Part shown: piece by piece, positions 15,578 to 23,272 of the stretch
Numbering within the stretch: position 1 is the first letter of the stretch
Layout: every line of letters begins with the position of its first letter
Origin: JAAXHH01 sp965225915
GTDB lineage: Bacteria; JAAXHH01
Direction of reading: 5' to 3'
DNA: 64,000 nt
NCBI GenBank assembly: GCA_965225915.1
Contig: OZ245326.1
Span: 2,542,001 to 2,606,000 of the forward strand
Translations under genes and position numbers: made by a program
The notes under the pieces: generated by a model
What the model was told of the DNA's origin: nothing
The model's input: the letters and a program-made list of their open reading frames with translations, nothing else
Database searches by the model: none

Positions 15578-16834
15578 ATGTTGAACCATTTAAAAGAAGC
15601 GGTCGATTCCGGCCTTTCCCGCCGTCGTTTTATCACGAGCACGCTGGCGGCCGGCGCAGCGCTGACACTGGCCGATCGCCTTGCCCTGGCCCAGAACATG
15701 GCGACGACCGGTCTGACCGCCAAGGATATACACGGAATCGGCGTCGAACCGGGCCTCGTCCGCATGGCCCTTAACGAGAACCCGATCGGACCGTCCCCCC
15801 GGGCGCTGCAGGCCATCGCCGAGAACATGTTCAAGATAAACCGCTATTCATTCGGCGGCGGGGATATTACCGGCGCGCTGGCCGAGTTCGACGGCATCGA
15901 ACTGCCAGAGCCTCCCCAGGCGCCACCCGGTATGAGAGGCATGGGTGGTGGATTCCGATTCCGTCGTCAGACCCCCTTCTTTATTACCGCCGGTTCCGGC
16001 GCGCTGCTCAGCCAGATCTCACTGGCATACCTGAGCAAGGGCGGCACCGAGGTCATCGAGGCGGACATGGGTTACGGCGACGTGGCGGGCGAAGCCGAGG
16101 ACTACAAGGAAATGGGCCTCGACGTCAGCGTCAATCGCGTACCCGTTAAGGACTACAAGCACGACCTGGACGCCATGCTGGCGGCGATCACGCCGAAGAC
16201 TTCGGTGGTGGTCATCACCAACCCGAACAACCCGACCGGCACGCTGCTGTCCTACGACGAGCAGGAAAAGTTCGTCGCCGCCGTTCCCTCGAACGTGCTC
16301 GTGGTCATCGACGAGGCCTACATCCACTTCGTAAAGGACCCGGACTATAAGACCGCGTCGTCGCTGCCCGCCAAGTACGACAACGTGATCGTCACGCGTA
16401 CCTTTTCCAAGGTCTTCGGCATGCCCGCCATGCGGCTCGGATACGGGATCTGCAGCCAGGCCATCCAGGAGAAGCTCCGGTTCTACAGCACCGGACGCGC
16501 CAACGCGCTGGCCTTGGCCGCGGGCGAAGCGTCGCTCAAGGACAGGAACCACTACAACCGTTCCAGGGCAGTGGTGCTGCACTTCCGGGAAAGACTTGAA
16601 GAGGAATTCACGAAGATGGGGCTGGAGTACATCCCGTCCGAAAGCAATTTCATGATGGTCGACCTGGGCAAACCCTCCATGAATATCTTGCGGGAGATGT
16701 TCCGGAAGGGCGTCATGGTGACGAACCGGCGCAGGCAGCAGATGCCCACCTGGATCCGGGTTTCTTCCGGCGATGAGCGCGAGACGGAAGTTTTCCTCAA
16801 CGTGCTGAAAGAAGTCCTGGGTAAGACCAGCTAG
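15578..16834 (+). CDS. Tat-exported PLP aminotransferase, HisC-like fold type I
   Basis: From ATG 15578 (CAGGGAG seven bases upstream) the protein has 418 residues. Residues 12-38 are a twin-arginine signal (LSRRRFITSTLAAGAALTLA, then an LALAQ cleavage region). The rest is a class I/II aminotransferase: LNENPIGPSP (65-74), NPNNPTG (215-221), DEAY (245-248) and the PLP lysine in TFSKVFG (Lys278). A Pro/Gly-rich insert (about residues 107-130, APPGMRGMGGGFRFRR) interrupts the usual N-terminal region. Histidinol-phosphate or aromatic aminotransferases are the nearest relatives. The Tat signal means it folds with PLP in the cytoplasm and works in the periplasm, so histidine biosynthesis is unlikely. 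Confidence 0.83.
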   Translation: MLNHLKEAVDSGLSRRRFITSTLAAGAALTLADRLALAQNMATTGLTAKDIHGIGVEPGLVRMALNENPIGPSPRALQAIAENMFKINRYSFGGGDITGALAEFDGIELPEPPQAPPGMRGMGGGFRFRRQTPFFITAGSGALLSQISLAYLSKGGTEVIEADMGYGDVAGEAEDYKEMGLDVSVNRVPVKDYKHDLDAMLAAITPKTSVVVITNPNNPTGTLLSYDEQEKFVAAVPSNVLVVIDEAYIHFVKDPDYKTASSLPAKYDNVIVTRTFSKVFGMPAMRLGYGICSQAIQEKLRFYSTGRANALALAAGEASLKDRNHYNRSRAVVLHFRERLEEEFTKMGLEYIPSESNFMMVDLGKPSMNILREMFRKGVMVTNRRRQQMPTWIRVSSGDERETEVFLNVLKEVLGKTS

Positions 16835-16850
16835 CAGCACGGTGCCGCCA

Positions 16851-18188
16851 ATGACGCTAATCCGCCTGCCCCTGATCGTTACGTGGGGCCTGGTCTTCCT
16901 GTGGTTCCTGCTGGACGTCACGGGCCTCATGGCCGGCGGGCCATTCAACATCGGCTGGACCATACCTGCCGCCGTAGCATGGCTTTCTGTCCTCAGTCTC
17001 CGGGCGGGAAGAGGCTACGGCGGTTTTCTTTCCGCGGTGCTGCTATATACCGTGGGCGTCCGACTGCTGATCGTGTTTCTGGCGATCCTGGGCAAGACGA
17101 CCGGGCTCGAAGGCGAGTACTTCACCTGGGGACGCAACGCCCTCTTCGGCCTGGTCATCCCCCATGTCGTGCTCTGGCCCGTCGTCACCTTCATAGCGGG
17201 CACGTTGCTTTGGCCGGTGCTGGCCCTGTTTCTACGCCGGGGACAGGTTTCCTATCGAGGCGCCGCCATGGGCGTTGTGGTCATTCTTCTCCTCGTCTTC
17301 ATCGTTCTTCCCTACTTCATATCGACCCTGTACACCGGCAGCGTGGGACCCCGGCGCCAGGCGCGGCAGACCCCGGCGGACTACGGGCTTGCCTTCGAAG
17401 ACGTGACCCTGACCACATCGGACGGCTTGAACCTGACCGCCTGGTACCTCCCGAACGAAGCCGGCCGCGGTACCGTGATTTACTGCCACGGCCATCTCAA
17501 TCACCGGGGCCAGATGCTGGACCAGGCCGCCTTTCTGCACGAACAGGGTTTCCGCGGGCTCCTTATCGACTTCCGCCGCCACGGATCCAGCGAGGGCGAA
17601 CTCACGACCTTCGGTTACTTCGAATCGCGCGACGTGCAGGCGGCCCTGAGATACGCTATCGACGAACAGGGGGAGGAGGGCCCGGTCATCCTCTGGGGCA
17701 TTTCCATGGGTGCGGCGACCGCGTTGCTGGCGGCGGCCCAGGAGCCCGATGTCGACGCCGTTATCGCCGAGAGCAGTTTCTACGCGGCCTCCGAAACGCT
17801 GCGCAGCGACCTGAGCCGGATGTTCGGCCTGCCCAGGGTGCCCTTTGGCTTCCTGACCGGGACCATAACGGAACTTCGCGTAGGTATCGATATCGACTCT
17901 CTCGACATCGGCCGGGCGGTGTCCGACATGCGGCACGCGTCCGTGCTGCTGGTGGGCGGTACGAAGGACCGTCGCATGCCGCTGTCCAACAACGAACGGA
18001 TTTTCGATCATATACCGGGCGCGAACAAGGAAATCTACACGGTGGAAGGCGGCACCCACGGCGACATCTGGGAAATGGCGCGGGATGAATACGGGGAAAG
18101 GGTCGTGGCATTCCTTAAAAAGTCGGGGGTTCTCGATGACCAGGAACCTCAGGTTGGAGATGAAACCACCATGGACAAAGGGGAATAG
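16851..18188 (+). CDS. Membrane alpha/beta hydrolase
   Basis: The protein has about 445 residues. The first 170 contain about five membrane helices (for example LPLIVTWGLVFLWFLLDV and GVVVILLLVFIVLPYFI). They are followed by an alpha/beta hydrolase domain with oxyanion segment YCHGHLNHRG, the nucleophile elbow GISMGA, a likely acid Asp in GGTKDRRMP and the catalytic His in GGTHGDIW. It probably cleaves an ester or peptide at the membrane surface. ATG 16851 and GTG 16842 are both possible starts; neither has a good ribosome site. It is 16 bases after the aminotransferase and two bases before the flavoprotein, so all three are likely one operon. Confidence 0.78.
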   Translation: MTLIRLPLIVTWGLVFLWFLLDVTGLMAGGPFNIGWTIPAAVAWLSVLSLRAGRGYGGFLSAVLLYTVGVRLLIVFLAILGKTTGLEGEYFTWGRNALFGLVIPHVVLWPVVTFIAGTLLWPVLALFLRRGQVSYRGAAMGVVVILLLVFIVLPYFISTLYTGSVGPRRQARQTPADYGLAFEDVTLTTSDGLNLTAWYLPNEAGRGTVIYCHGHLNHRGQMLDQAAFLHEQGFRGLLIDFRRHGSSEGELTTFGYFESRDVQAALRYAIDEQGEEGPVILWGISMGAATALLAAAQEPDVDAVIAESSFYAASETLRSDLSRMFGLPRVPFGFLTGTITELRVGIDIDSLDIGRAVSDMRHASVLLVGGTKDRRMPLSNNERIFDHIPGANKEIYTVEGGTHGDIWEMARDEYGERVVAFLKKSGVLDDQEPQVGDETTMDKGE

Positions 18189-18190
18189 GC

Positions 18191-18859
18191 GTGAAAGAAC
18201 CCGTTTTCCAACCCCTGTCGACCTACCATGAATACCCGGCTGACGAGATGGAACGGCGAGCCGGACAGTTTTACCGGGACCTGGGAAGGCGCCGTACGGT
18301 CCGCGATTTCTCCGAAAGGCCCGTGCCGAAATCGATCATAGACCACTGCCTGCTCGCGGCGGGCACGGCGCCCAGCGGCGCCAACATGCAGCCGTGGCAC
18401 TTCGCCGCGGTGTCCGACCCGGAAATCAAGGCGAAGATCCGCGTCGCCGCCGAGGCCGAGGAACGACAATTCTACCAGGAAAAGGCGCCGCAGGAGTGGC
18501 TCGACGCCCTGGCGCCCCTGGGCACCGACGAACGGAAGCCCTTCCTGGAGACGGCGCCCTGGCTGATCGCGATCTTCGTGCAGCGGCACGGCATATTGCC
18601 TGACGGCCGTAGTGTCAAGCACTACTACGCCACGGAATCGGTGGGCATCGCCACCGGCATGTTGATCTCCGCGGTGCACCATGCCGGGCTGGCGTCTCTC
18701 ACCCACACGCCGAGTCCCATGAACTTCCTGAACCGGCTCCTGGGCAGGCCGGCCAACGAGCGGCCCTTTCTGCTCCTGGTCGTCGGCTACCCGGCTGAGG
18801 ACGCGGAAGTGCCGGTGATCACGAAGAAGCCCCTGGAGGACATCGCCTCGTTTGTTTGA
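18191..18859 (+). CDS. Nitroreductase-fold flavoprotein, iodotyrosine deiodinase-like
   Basis: The 222-residue FMN protein has the nitroreductase start RRRTVRDFSERPVP and the IYD-type AGTAPSGANMQPWHF. Three residues that bind the zwitterion of halotyrosine in animal iodotyrosine deiodinase (Glu157, Tyr161, Lys182 in human) are matched at the same spacing: Glu91, Tyr95, Lys116. The C-terminal half (HYYATESVGIATGML, LGRPANERPFLLLVVGYP, KKPLEDI) also follows IYD. The family reductively removes halogen from mono- and diiodo-, bromo- or chlorotyrosine. GTG 18191 follows the previous stop after two bases. A related nitroreductase with another substrate cannot be excluded. Confidence 0.82.
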   Translation: MKEPVFQPLSTYHEYPADEMERRAGQFYRDLGRRRTVRDFSERPVPKSIIDHCLLAAGTAPSGANMQPWHFAAVSDPEIKAKIRVAAEAEERQFYQEKAPQEWLDALAPLGTDERKPFLETAPWLIAIFVQRHGILPDGRSVKHYYATESVGIATGMLISAVHHAGLASLTHTPSPMNFLNRLLGRPANERPFLLLVVGYPAEDAEVPVITKKPLEDIASFV

Positions 18860-18874
18860 CCGGCCCACCGGTCA
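18859..18874 (+). terminator. Weak hairpin after the flavoprotein gene
   Basis: A 6-bp inverted repeat, gaccgg ccca ccggtc, begins on the final base of the flavoprotein stop codon. There is no T-run, so it may be a weak or Rho-dependent end only. Confidence 0.25.
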
Positions 18875-18880
18875 GGTGCC

Positions 18881-18937
18881 GAATGGCGATGTTATAGCGG
18901 CGTGGTGAGGCTTTAGCGGAATGGCGAGGTTATAGCG
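18881..18937. repeat. Three 19-bp tandem units upstream of dapA
   Basis: Units at 18881-18899, 18900-18918 and 18919-18937. Units 1 and 3 (gaatggcgatgttatagcg type) differ at one base; unit 2 is diverged but keeps the ttagcg end. They lie about 60 bases before the dapA start, outside any gene. Confidence 0.6.
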
Positions 18938-18997
18938 TCGAATTGAACCTGTTTTTGGTTTGAAACCACCTATGTAATGAGTATTCAAGGAGAGTCT

Positions 18998-19873
18998 ATG
19001 CGCGGGTCGATCGTACCGGTGGTTACCCCCTTCAAGAATGGATCGCTTGACCTGGACGGCCTTGCCAGCCTGGTTGAATGGCAGATACAGAGCGGTTCCC
19101 ACGGCGTATCGGTGCAGGGAACGACGGGTGAACCGGGGTCGATGTCCCTCGAAGAGCGCAAGGAAGTGATCCGTGCCGCGGCCGGGGCGGTGGACGGAAG
19201 AGTTCCGTTCGTACCGGGCAGCGCATCCGCCAATCACGACGAGTCGATCGAACTCTCCCGCTTCGCCCAGTCCGTGGGCGCCGACGCGTTGCTTTTCATC
19301 GCGCCCTACTACAGCCGGCCGGGCCAGGAAGGCATATTCCGCCACTTCGACGCCCTGGCCAAAAGCGTCGACCTGCCGGTGATCCTGTACAACATCCCCG
19401 GACGCACGGCCGTCAATATCGAAATCGACACCGTGGCCCGGTTGAAAGAGGCCAACGACAATCTCATCGGCGTCAAGGAATCGAACAAGGATTTCGAGCA
19501 CGTCAACCGCCTTCTGCACCGCATGGGACGGGACTTCCTGGTATACTCGGGAATTGAACTGCTCTGCTATCCCATACTCGCCATCGGCGGCGCGGGTTTC
19601 GTGAGCGCCACGGGTAACCTGATGCCGGTGGAAGTGGCGCGGCTTTACGACCTGGTCCAAGAGGGAAAGTGGCTTGAAGCGCGGGAACTCCACTACCACA
19701 TGATGACCCTCAATGACGCCGTGTTCATGGAGATCAACCCCGTGCCGGTCAAGACGGCCCTGGGCATGATGGGAAAGATCAGTCCGGAGGTCAGGCTGCC
19801 CCTCGCCCCGCTGTCGGACCAGAACCGTGAGAAACTGCGCAGTATCCTGGCCGACTACGGGCTGATCAAGTAA
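18998..19873 (+). CDS. dapA: 4-hydroxy-tetrahydrodipicolinate synthase (DapA family)
   Basis: The 291-residue protein is a TIM-barrel class I aldolase. It has GTTGE (41-45), the catalytic Tyr131 in YNIPGRT, the carboxylate-binding Arg136 and Schiff-base Lys160 in GVKES. These are the diagnostic DHDPS residues, condensing pyruvate with aspartate semialdehyde toward lysine and diaminopimelate. ATG 18998 has AAGGAGAG seven bases upstream and is preferred over ATG 18977. The arginine makes DHDPS more likely than N-acetylneuraminate lyase, although the neighbouring genes are not classic lysine genes and another pyruvate aldolase role is possible. Confidence 0.85.
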   Translation: MRGSIVPVVTPFKNGSLDLDGLASLVEWQIQSGSHGVSVQGTTGEPGSMSLEERKEVIRAAAGAVDGRVPFVPGSASANHDESIELSRFAQSVGADALLFIAPYYSRPGQEGIFRHFDALAKSVDLPVILYNIPGRTAVNIEIDTVARLKEANDNLIGVKESNKDFEHVNRLLHRMGRDFLVYSGIELLCYPILAIGGAGFVSATGNLMPVEVARLYDLVQEGKWLEARELHYHMMTLNDAVFMEINPVPVKTALGMMGKISPEVRLPLAPLSDQNREKLRSILADYGLIK

Positions 19874-19944
19874 CCGTCCGCGGTTGCGGCCGGGGGCCGG
19901 GTCGCGAGATGTTCATTCACGGGACGTTCATTCACGGAATGCTC

Positions 19945-20970
19945 ATGTCGAATACACTTTACCGCCTCCACTACAACGAGAATCCCCTCGGACCCTCTCC
20001 CGAAGTGCTGGGCAGAATACGGGAGCACATGGCGGGACTCAGCCTGTACCCGACCCGTGACGACGAAGCGCTGCGAAACCGTCTCGCTACGTTCTATGGC
20101 AGGGGACTGACGGCGGGCCACGTCTTTTCGACCTATAGCGGTTCCGAGGCCCTGGACATCATCGCCCGGGCATTCCTGAAACCGGGCGACGAGGTCATCG
20201 TCTGCGGTCCGACCTTCCACGTATACGCCCGGACGGCTGAATGGCAGGGCGCGAAGGTCATCGACGTGCCCCTGGATACCGAGGATTTCAGCCTCAGGGT
20301 TGACGCGATCATGCGGGCCGTGACGGTCAGGACGCGCCTTGTGTACCTGGGCAATCCCAACAATCCAACGGGATCCATCGTTACCAGGGACGACATGGAA
20401 CTGCTCCACATCGGCCTGCCCCAGGGCGTGGCCGTGGTATCCGACGAGGTGTATCACCACTTCGTGACGCATCCGGACTACCCGGATTCGTTGGCCGACG
20501 TCGCTGCAGGAAGGAACCTGATCGTCCTGCACTCCTTCTCGAAGGTCTACGGACTGGCCGGACTCCGCGTGGGTGTGGCCATCTCCCGTCCCGACGTCAT
20601 CGAACGGCTGGCGAAGCTGCGCAGGACCTTTCACCTGGGTTCGCTGGAGATGGAGGCGGCCATCGCCGCCATAGAGGACCAGGACCACGTGGAGAAGTCG
20701 GTTGCGCTGGCGGCCCGGGGCAAGAAGAGGCTCTACGCCGCCTTCGACCGGCTGAGGCTCACGTACTGGCAGAGCGAAGGCAACTTCATACTTTTCCGCA
20801 CGCCGGTGCTTGCCGACGACCTCGCCGCGCGCATGGCCGACCGCGGCATTCTCGTGGGATCGGGCAGCCGGTTCGCCCTGACGCACAGCATCCGGGTCAG
20901 CATCGGCCACCCGGAAGCGAACCAGGCCTTCGTATCCGCGCTGGAAAGTATCCTGATCGACACCTGGTAG
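19945..20970 (+). CDS. Fold-type I PLP aminotransferase (HisC-like)
   Basis: The 341-residue protein has LHYNENPLGPSPE, SGSEALDIIARAFLKPGD, GNPNNPTGS, SDEVYHHF and the PLP lysine in SFSKVYGLAGLRVG. This is the histidinol-phosphate aminotransferase layout, but the family also includes aromatic and other amino acid enzymes. The frame opens at ATG 19909, where an imperfect duplication (ttcattcacgg twice) gives a repeated FIHG. ATG 19945 is preferred because the conserved part begins just after it. No signal peptide, unlike the paralogue at 15578. It lies between dapA and a class III aminotransferase on the same strand. Confidence 0.82.
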   Translation: MSNTLYRLHYNENPLGPSPEVLGRIREHMAGLSLYPTRDDEALRNRLATFYGRGLTAGHVFSTYSGSEALDIIARAFLKPGDEVIVCGPTFHVYARTAEWQGAKVIDVPLDTEDFSLRVDAIMRAVTVRTRLVYLGNPNNPTGSIVTRDDMELLHIGLPQGVAVVSDEVYHHFVTHPDYPDSLADVAAGRNLIVLHSFSKVYGLAGLRVGVAISRPDVIERLAKLRRTFHLGSLEMEAAIAAIEDQDHVEKSVALAARGKKRLYAAFDRLRLTYWQSEGNFILFRTPVLADDLAARMADRGILVGSGSRFALTHSIRVSIGHPEANQAFVSALESILIDTW

Positions 20971-21001
20971 ACAATCAGGTTCATGGCAGGAAGGGAAACA
21001 C

Positions 21002-22297
21002 ATGTCACAGACCGCATTGCTGGAAAGGGCGGAAAGGGTTTTAGTCGGCGGGTCGAACGGCGAATTTCGCCTGCCGCCGGAAGCCAACCTGGTCGTGTCT
21101 CACGGAGAGGGCGTCACCATCTATGACACATCGGGCAGGTCGTACATCGACTTTCTCCTGGGTTCCGGACCGATGATCCTCGGCCACGGCCATCCGGAAG
21201 TCGTGGACGCTGTGACCCGCCAGGTCGCCCGGGGGACGACCTTCATGGCCCTCAACGAGCCGGCTATCCAGTTGGCCGAACGGGTGGTCTTTGCCTCCCC
21301 CTGCGGAGAGAAGGTCCGGTTGGTAGTCACCGGATCCGAATCGATCCAGTTCGCCCTGCGGGCCGCCCGGGCTTTCACGGGGCGGGACCGGTACCTCCGT
21401 TTCGAGGGGGGTTGGCACGGCGTGAGCGATGCGGCGCTGCACGGGGCCAGGACGCTGAAGCCCGGGACGTACCCGGCCACGTCGCCGGACGGCGGCGGCA
21501 TTCCTCGAAGCTGGTCGGCGGACGTGCTGGCCACGCCTTTCAACGACGTGGAACGGGCGGTGGAGGTTGTGGAAAGATACCACGGTGAGATCGCCGCGAT
21601 GCTCATCGAACCCCTCCAGCGCTGCATCCTGCCCCGACCTGGATTCTTCGAGGCGATGCGCGATCTGGCGAAGACATACGGCATCATCCTCATCTTCGAC
21701 GAGATCGTCACGGGTTTCCGCTTGGCCTGGGGAGGCGCCCAGGAACGCTACGGCGTGACGCCCGACCTGGCGGTCTTCGGCAAGACGATCAGCGGCGGCT
21801 ATCCCATGGCCGCCATCTGCGGCAGGGCGGACGTGATGGACGTCATGAACGGTTGGCGTCCGGCGGACGATCCCAAGCGGATTATCGTATCGGGCACCTT
21901 CAACGGCTATCCCGTGGGCGCGGCGGCCGGCCTGGCTACCCTCGACGTGCTGGAACGGCCCGGAACCTACGAGCGGCTCTTCGCCATGGGCGATCGCATA
22001 ACCCGGGAGATCACGGCCATGGGCGAGCGCCTGTCGATCCCCCTCCTCGTCGGCGGCGAAGGGCCCGTGCTCCAGGTGCTCTTCACCGGCGAATCCGAAA
22101 TCGTCGACTACGGGTCCATGTTCCGCGCCGACAAGCACAAGGCCTTCGTCTTCGGCGTCGAGTTGATCAAACGGGGACTCTTCGTCAGTCCCTACGAGAA
22201 AATATACCTGTCCCTGGCACACACGGACGACGACATCGACCGTCTCCTGGAGGCGGCGGAAGACGTGCTGCGGGACGTGATCGCCAAAATGGAGTGA
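21002..22297 (+). CDS. Class III aminotransferase, glutamate-1-semialdehyde aminomutase-like
   Basis: The 431-residue protein has GGSNGEFRLP, SGRSYIDFLLGSGPMILGHGHPEV, VVTGSESIQFALRAARAFTGRD, FDEIVTGFRLAWGG and PLP lysine in FGKTISGGYPMAAICGR. The overall layout is that of GSA 2,1-aminomutase (HemL). The S-E in place of the usual N-E (SGSEAT in HemL, TGSESI here) and the cluster context suggest a related omega- or beta-amino-acid transaminase instead. AGGAAGGG precedes the ATG. The next gene starts five bases after the stop, so they form an operon. Confidence 0.82.
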   Translation: MSQTALLERAERVLVGGSNGEFRLPPEANLVVSHGEGVTIYDTSGRSYIDFLLGSGPMILGHGHPEVVDAVTRQVARGTTFMALNEPAIQLAERVVFASPCGEKVRLVVTGSESIQFALRAARAFTGRDRYLRFEGGWHGVSDAALHGARTLKPGTYPATSPDGGGIPRSWSADVLATPFNDVERAVEVVERYHGEIAAMLIEPLQRCILPRPGFFEAMRDLAKTYGIILIFDEIVTGFRLAWGGAQERYGVTPDLAVFGKTISGGYPMAAICGRADVMDVMNGWRPADDPKRIIVSGTFNGYPVGAAAGLATLDVLERPGTYERLFAMGDRITREITAMGERLSIPLLVGGEGPVLQVLFTGESEIVDYGSMFRADKHKAFVFGVELIKRGLFVSPYEKIYLSLAHTDDDIDRLLEAAEDVLRDVIAKME

Positions 22298-22301
22298 AGC
22301 C

Positions 22302-23021
22302 ATGAAAAACGTCCTCCTACTGGGCGCGTCCGGCAATATCGCGCCCCACATCATCCCCGGACTGGAACGGCACTACAACCTTCGTCTTGCCGACATCCGC
22401 CCCCATCCCGGCGGCAAGCCCACGATGCACGTGGACATGGGCGATTACGGGCAGGTACTGGAAGCAGCCCGGGGCATGGACGCGATCATGAACTGGACCG
22501 TCGTCCGCAAGGATCCGGTGGCGAGTTTCACCGTGTCGGTCCGGGGCGCCTGGCACGTGATGAAAGCGGCGGCGGAACTGGGCATCACAAAGATCCTCCA
22601 CACGGGTCCTGAGATCATCATCCCCGGTTATGTCCACGACCACGACATCGGCGACGTGCCCCAGGCGCCGGGCACAGGCTACTACATGCTGACCAAGCAC
22701 CTGGCCATGGAAATCTGCAGGATCTACGCGCGCAGATACCGGATCCACACCGTGTGCTACCAGTTCAACGGACTGGGATCGATGCCGGAAGAGGCCGTGA
22801 GGAACGCCGATCACCCGCCCTTCACCATCATCTACGACGACCTGGTGGAAGCCTGCCGCCTGGCCCTGGAAATCGAGGAAGTACCGGACTATTTCCAGGC
22901 TTTCAACATGGGCAGCTACCTGCAACAGGGTAAGTATTCCATAGACAAGGCCCGGCGTATCCTGGGCTACGCACCCGGGACCAACCCGCAGCGGTTCTAC
23001 AAGCGTCCGGTGGCCGGCTGA
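22302..23021 (+). CDS. NAD-dependent epimerase/dehydratase (extended SDR)
   Basis: The 239-residue protein has the N-terminal GASGNI nucleotide-binding motif (LLLGASGNIAPHI) and the catalytic YxxxK in YYMLTKH. It is short for nucleotide-sugar epimerases (usually more than 300), with a reduced substrate domain. It probably reduces or epimerises a small sugar or amino-sugar-type compound. GTGAAGCC just before ATG 22302 overlaps the preceding gene's end. It ends the five-gene group starting at dapA. Confidence 0.78.
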   Translation: MKNVLLLGASGNIAPHIIPGLERHYNLRLADIRPHPGGKPTMHVDMGDYGQVLEAARGMDAIMNWTVVRKDPVASFTVSVRGAWHVMKAAAELGITKILHTGPEIIIPGYVHDHDIGDVPQAPGTGYYMLTKHLAMEICRIYARRYRIHTVCYQFNGLGSMPEEAVRNADHPPFTIIYDDLVEACRLALEIEEVPDYFQAFNMGSYLQQGKYSIDKARRILGYAPGTNPQRFYKRPVAG

Positions 23022-23041
23022 AGGCGCCCGAAGACTACGCA

Positions 23042-23254
23042 ATGCACGCCAGGGAGCGGGTGGCGGAGGGGTACACCGCGTTGAAGTGCACGCCCTTCCC
23101 CGAATCGCTGGTTTTCAAGGACGGCTTCGTCGAACTGCCGGCCGGGCCTGGCCTGGACATCGAGATATCGGAAGAAGGGCTAGAGGCCAACACGGCAACT
23201 GACTGGCGGCTGCGGAACATGTGTCGCGACCCGGACGATCATTCCTATATCTGA
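23042..23254 (+). pseudogene. Remnant of an enolase-superfamily dehydratase gene
   Basis: Only 70 codons remain. The first part (HARERVAEGYTALKCTPFPE, preceded in frame from 23024 by APEDYA) matches the barrel-start segment of mandelate racemase/galactonate dehydratase-type enzymes. The second part (DGFVELPAGPGLDIEISEEG, then WRLR) matches their C-terminal end. The middle 200 or so residues with all metal ligands are missing, so the product cannot be active. It looks like an internal in-frame deletion. A weak possibility is that it is still translated, since the frame is intact. Confidence 0.6.
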
Positions 23255-23272
23255 ACCGGGGACAGGTTCATC

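Noticed and set aside
21002..22297. Haem biosynthesis gene hemL
   Set aside because: The fold matches, but the gene lies with dapA-like and SDR genes and its SES motif differs, so a firm hemL name is not justified.
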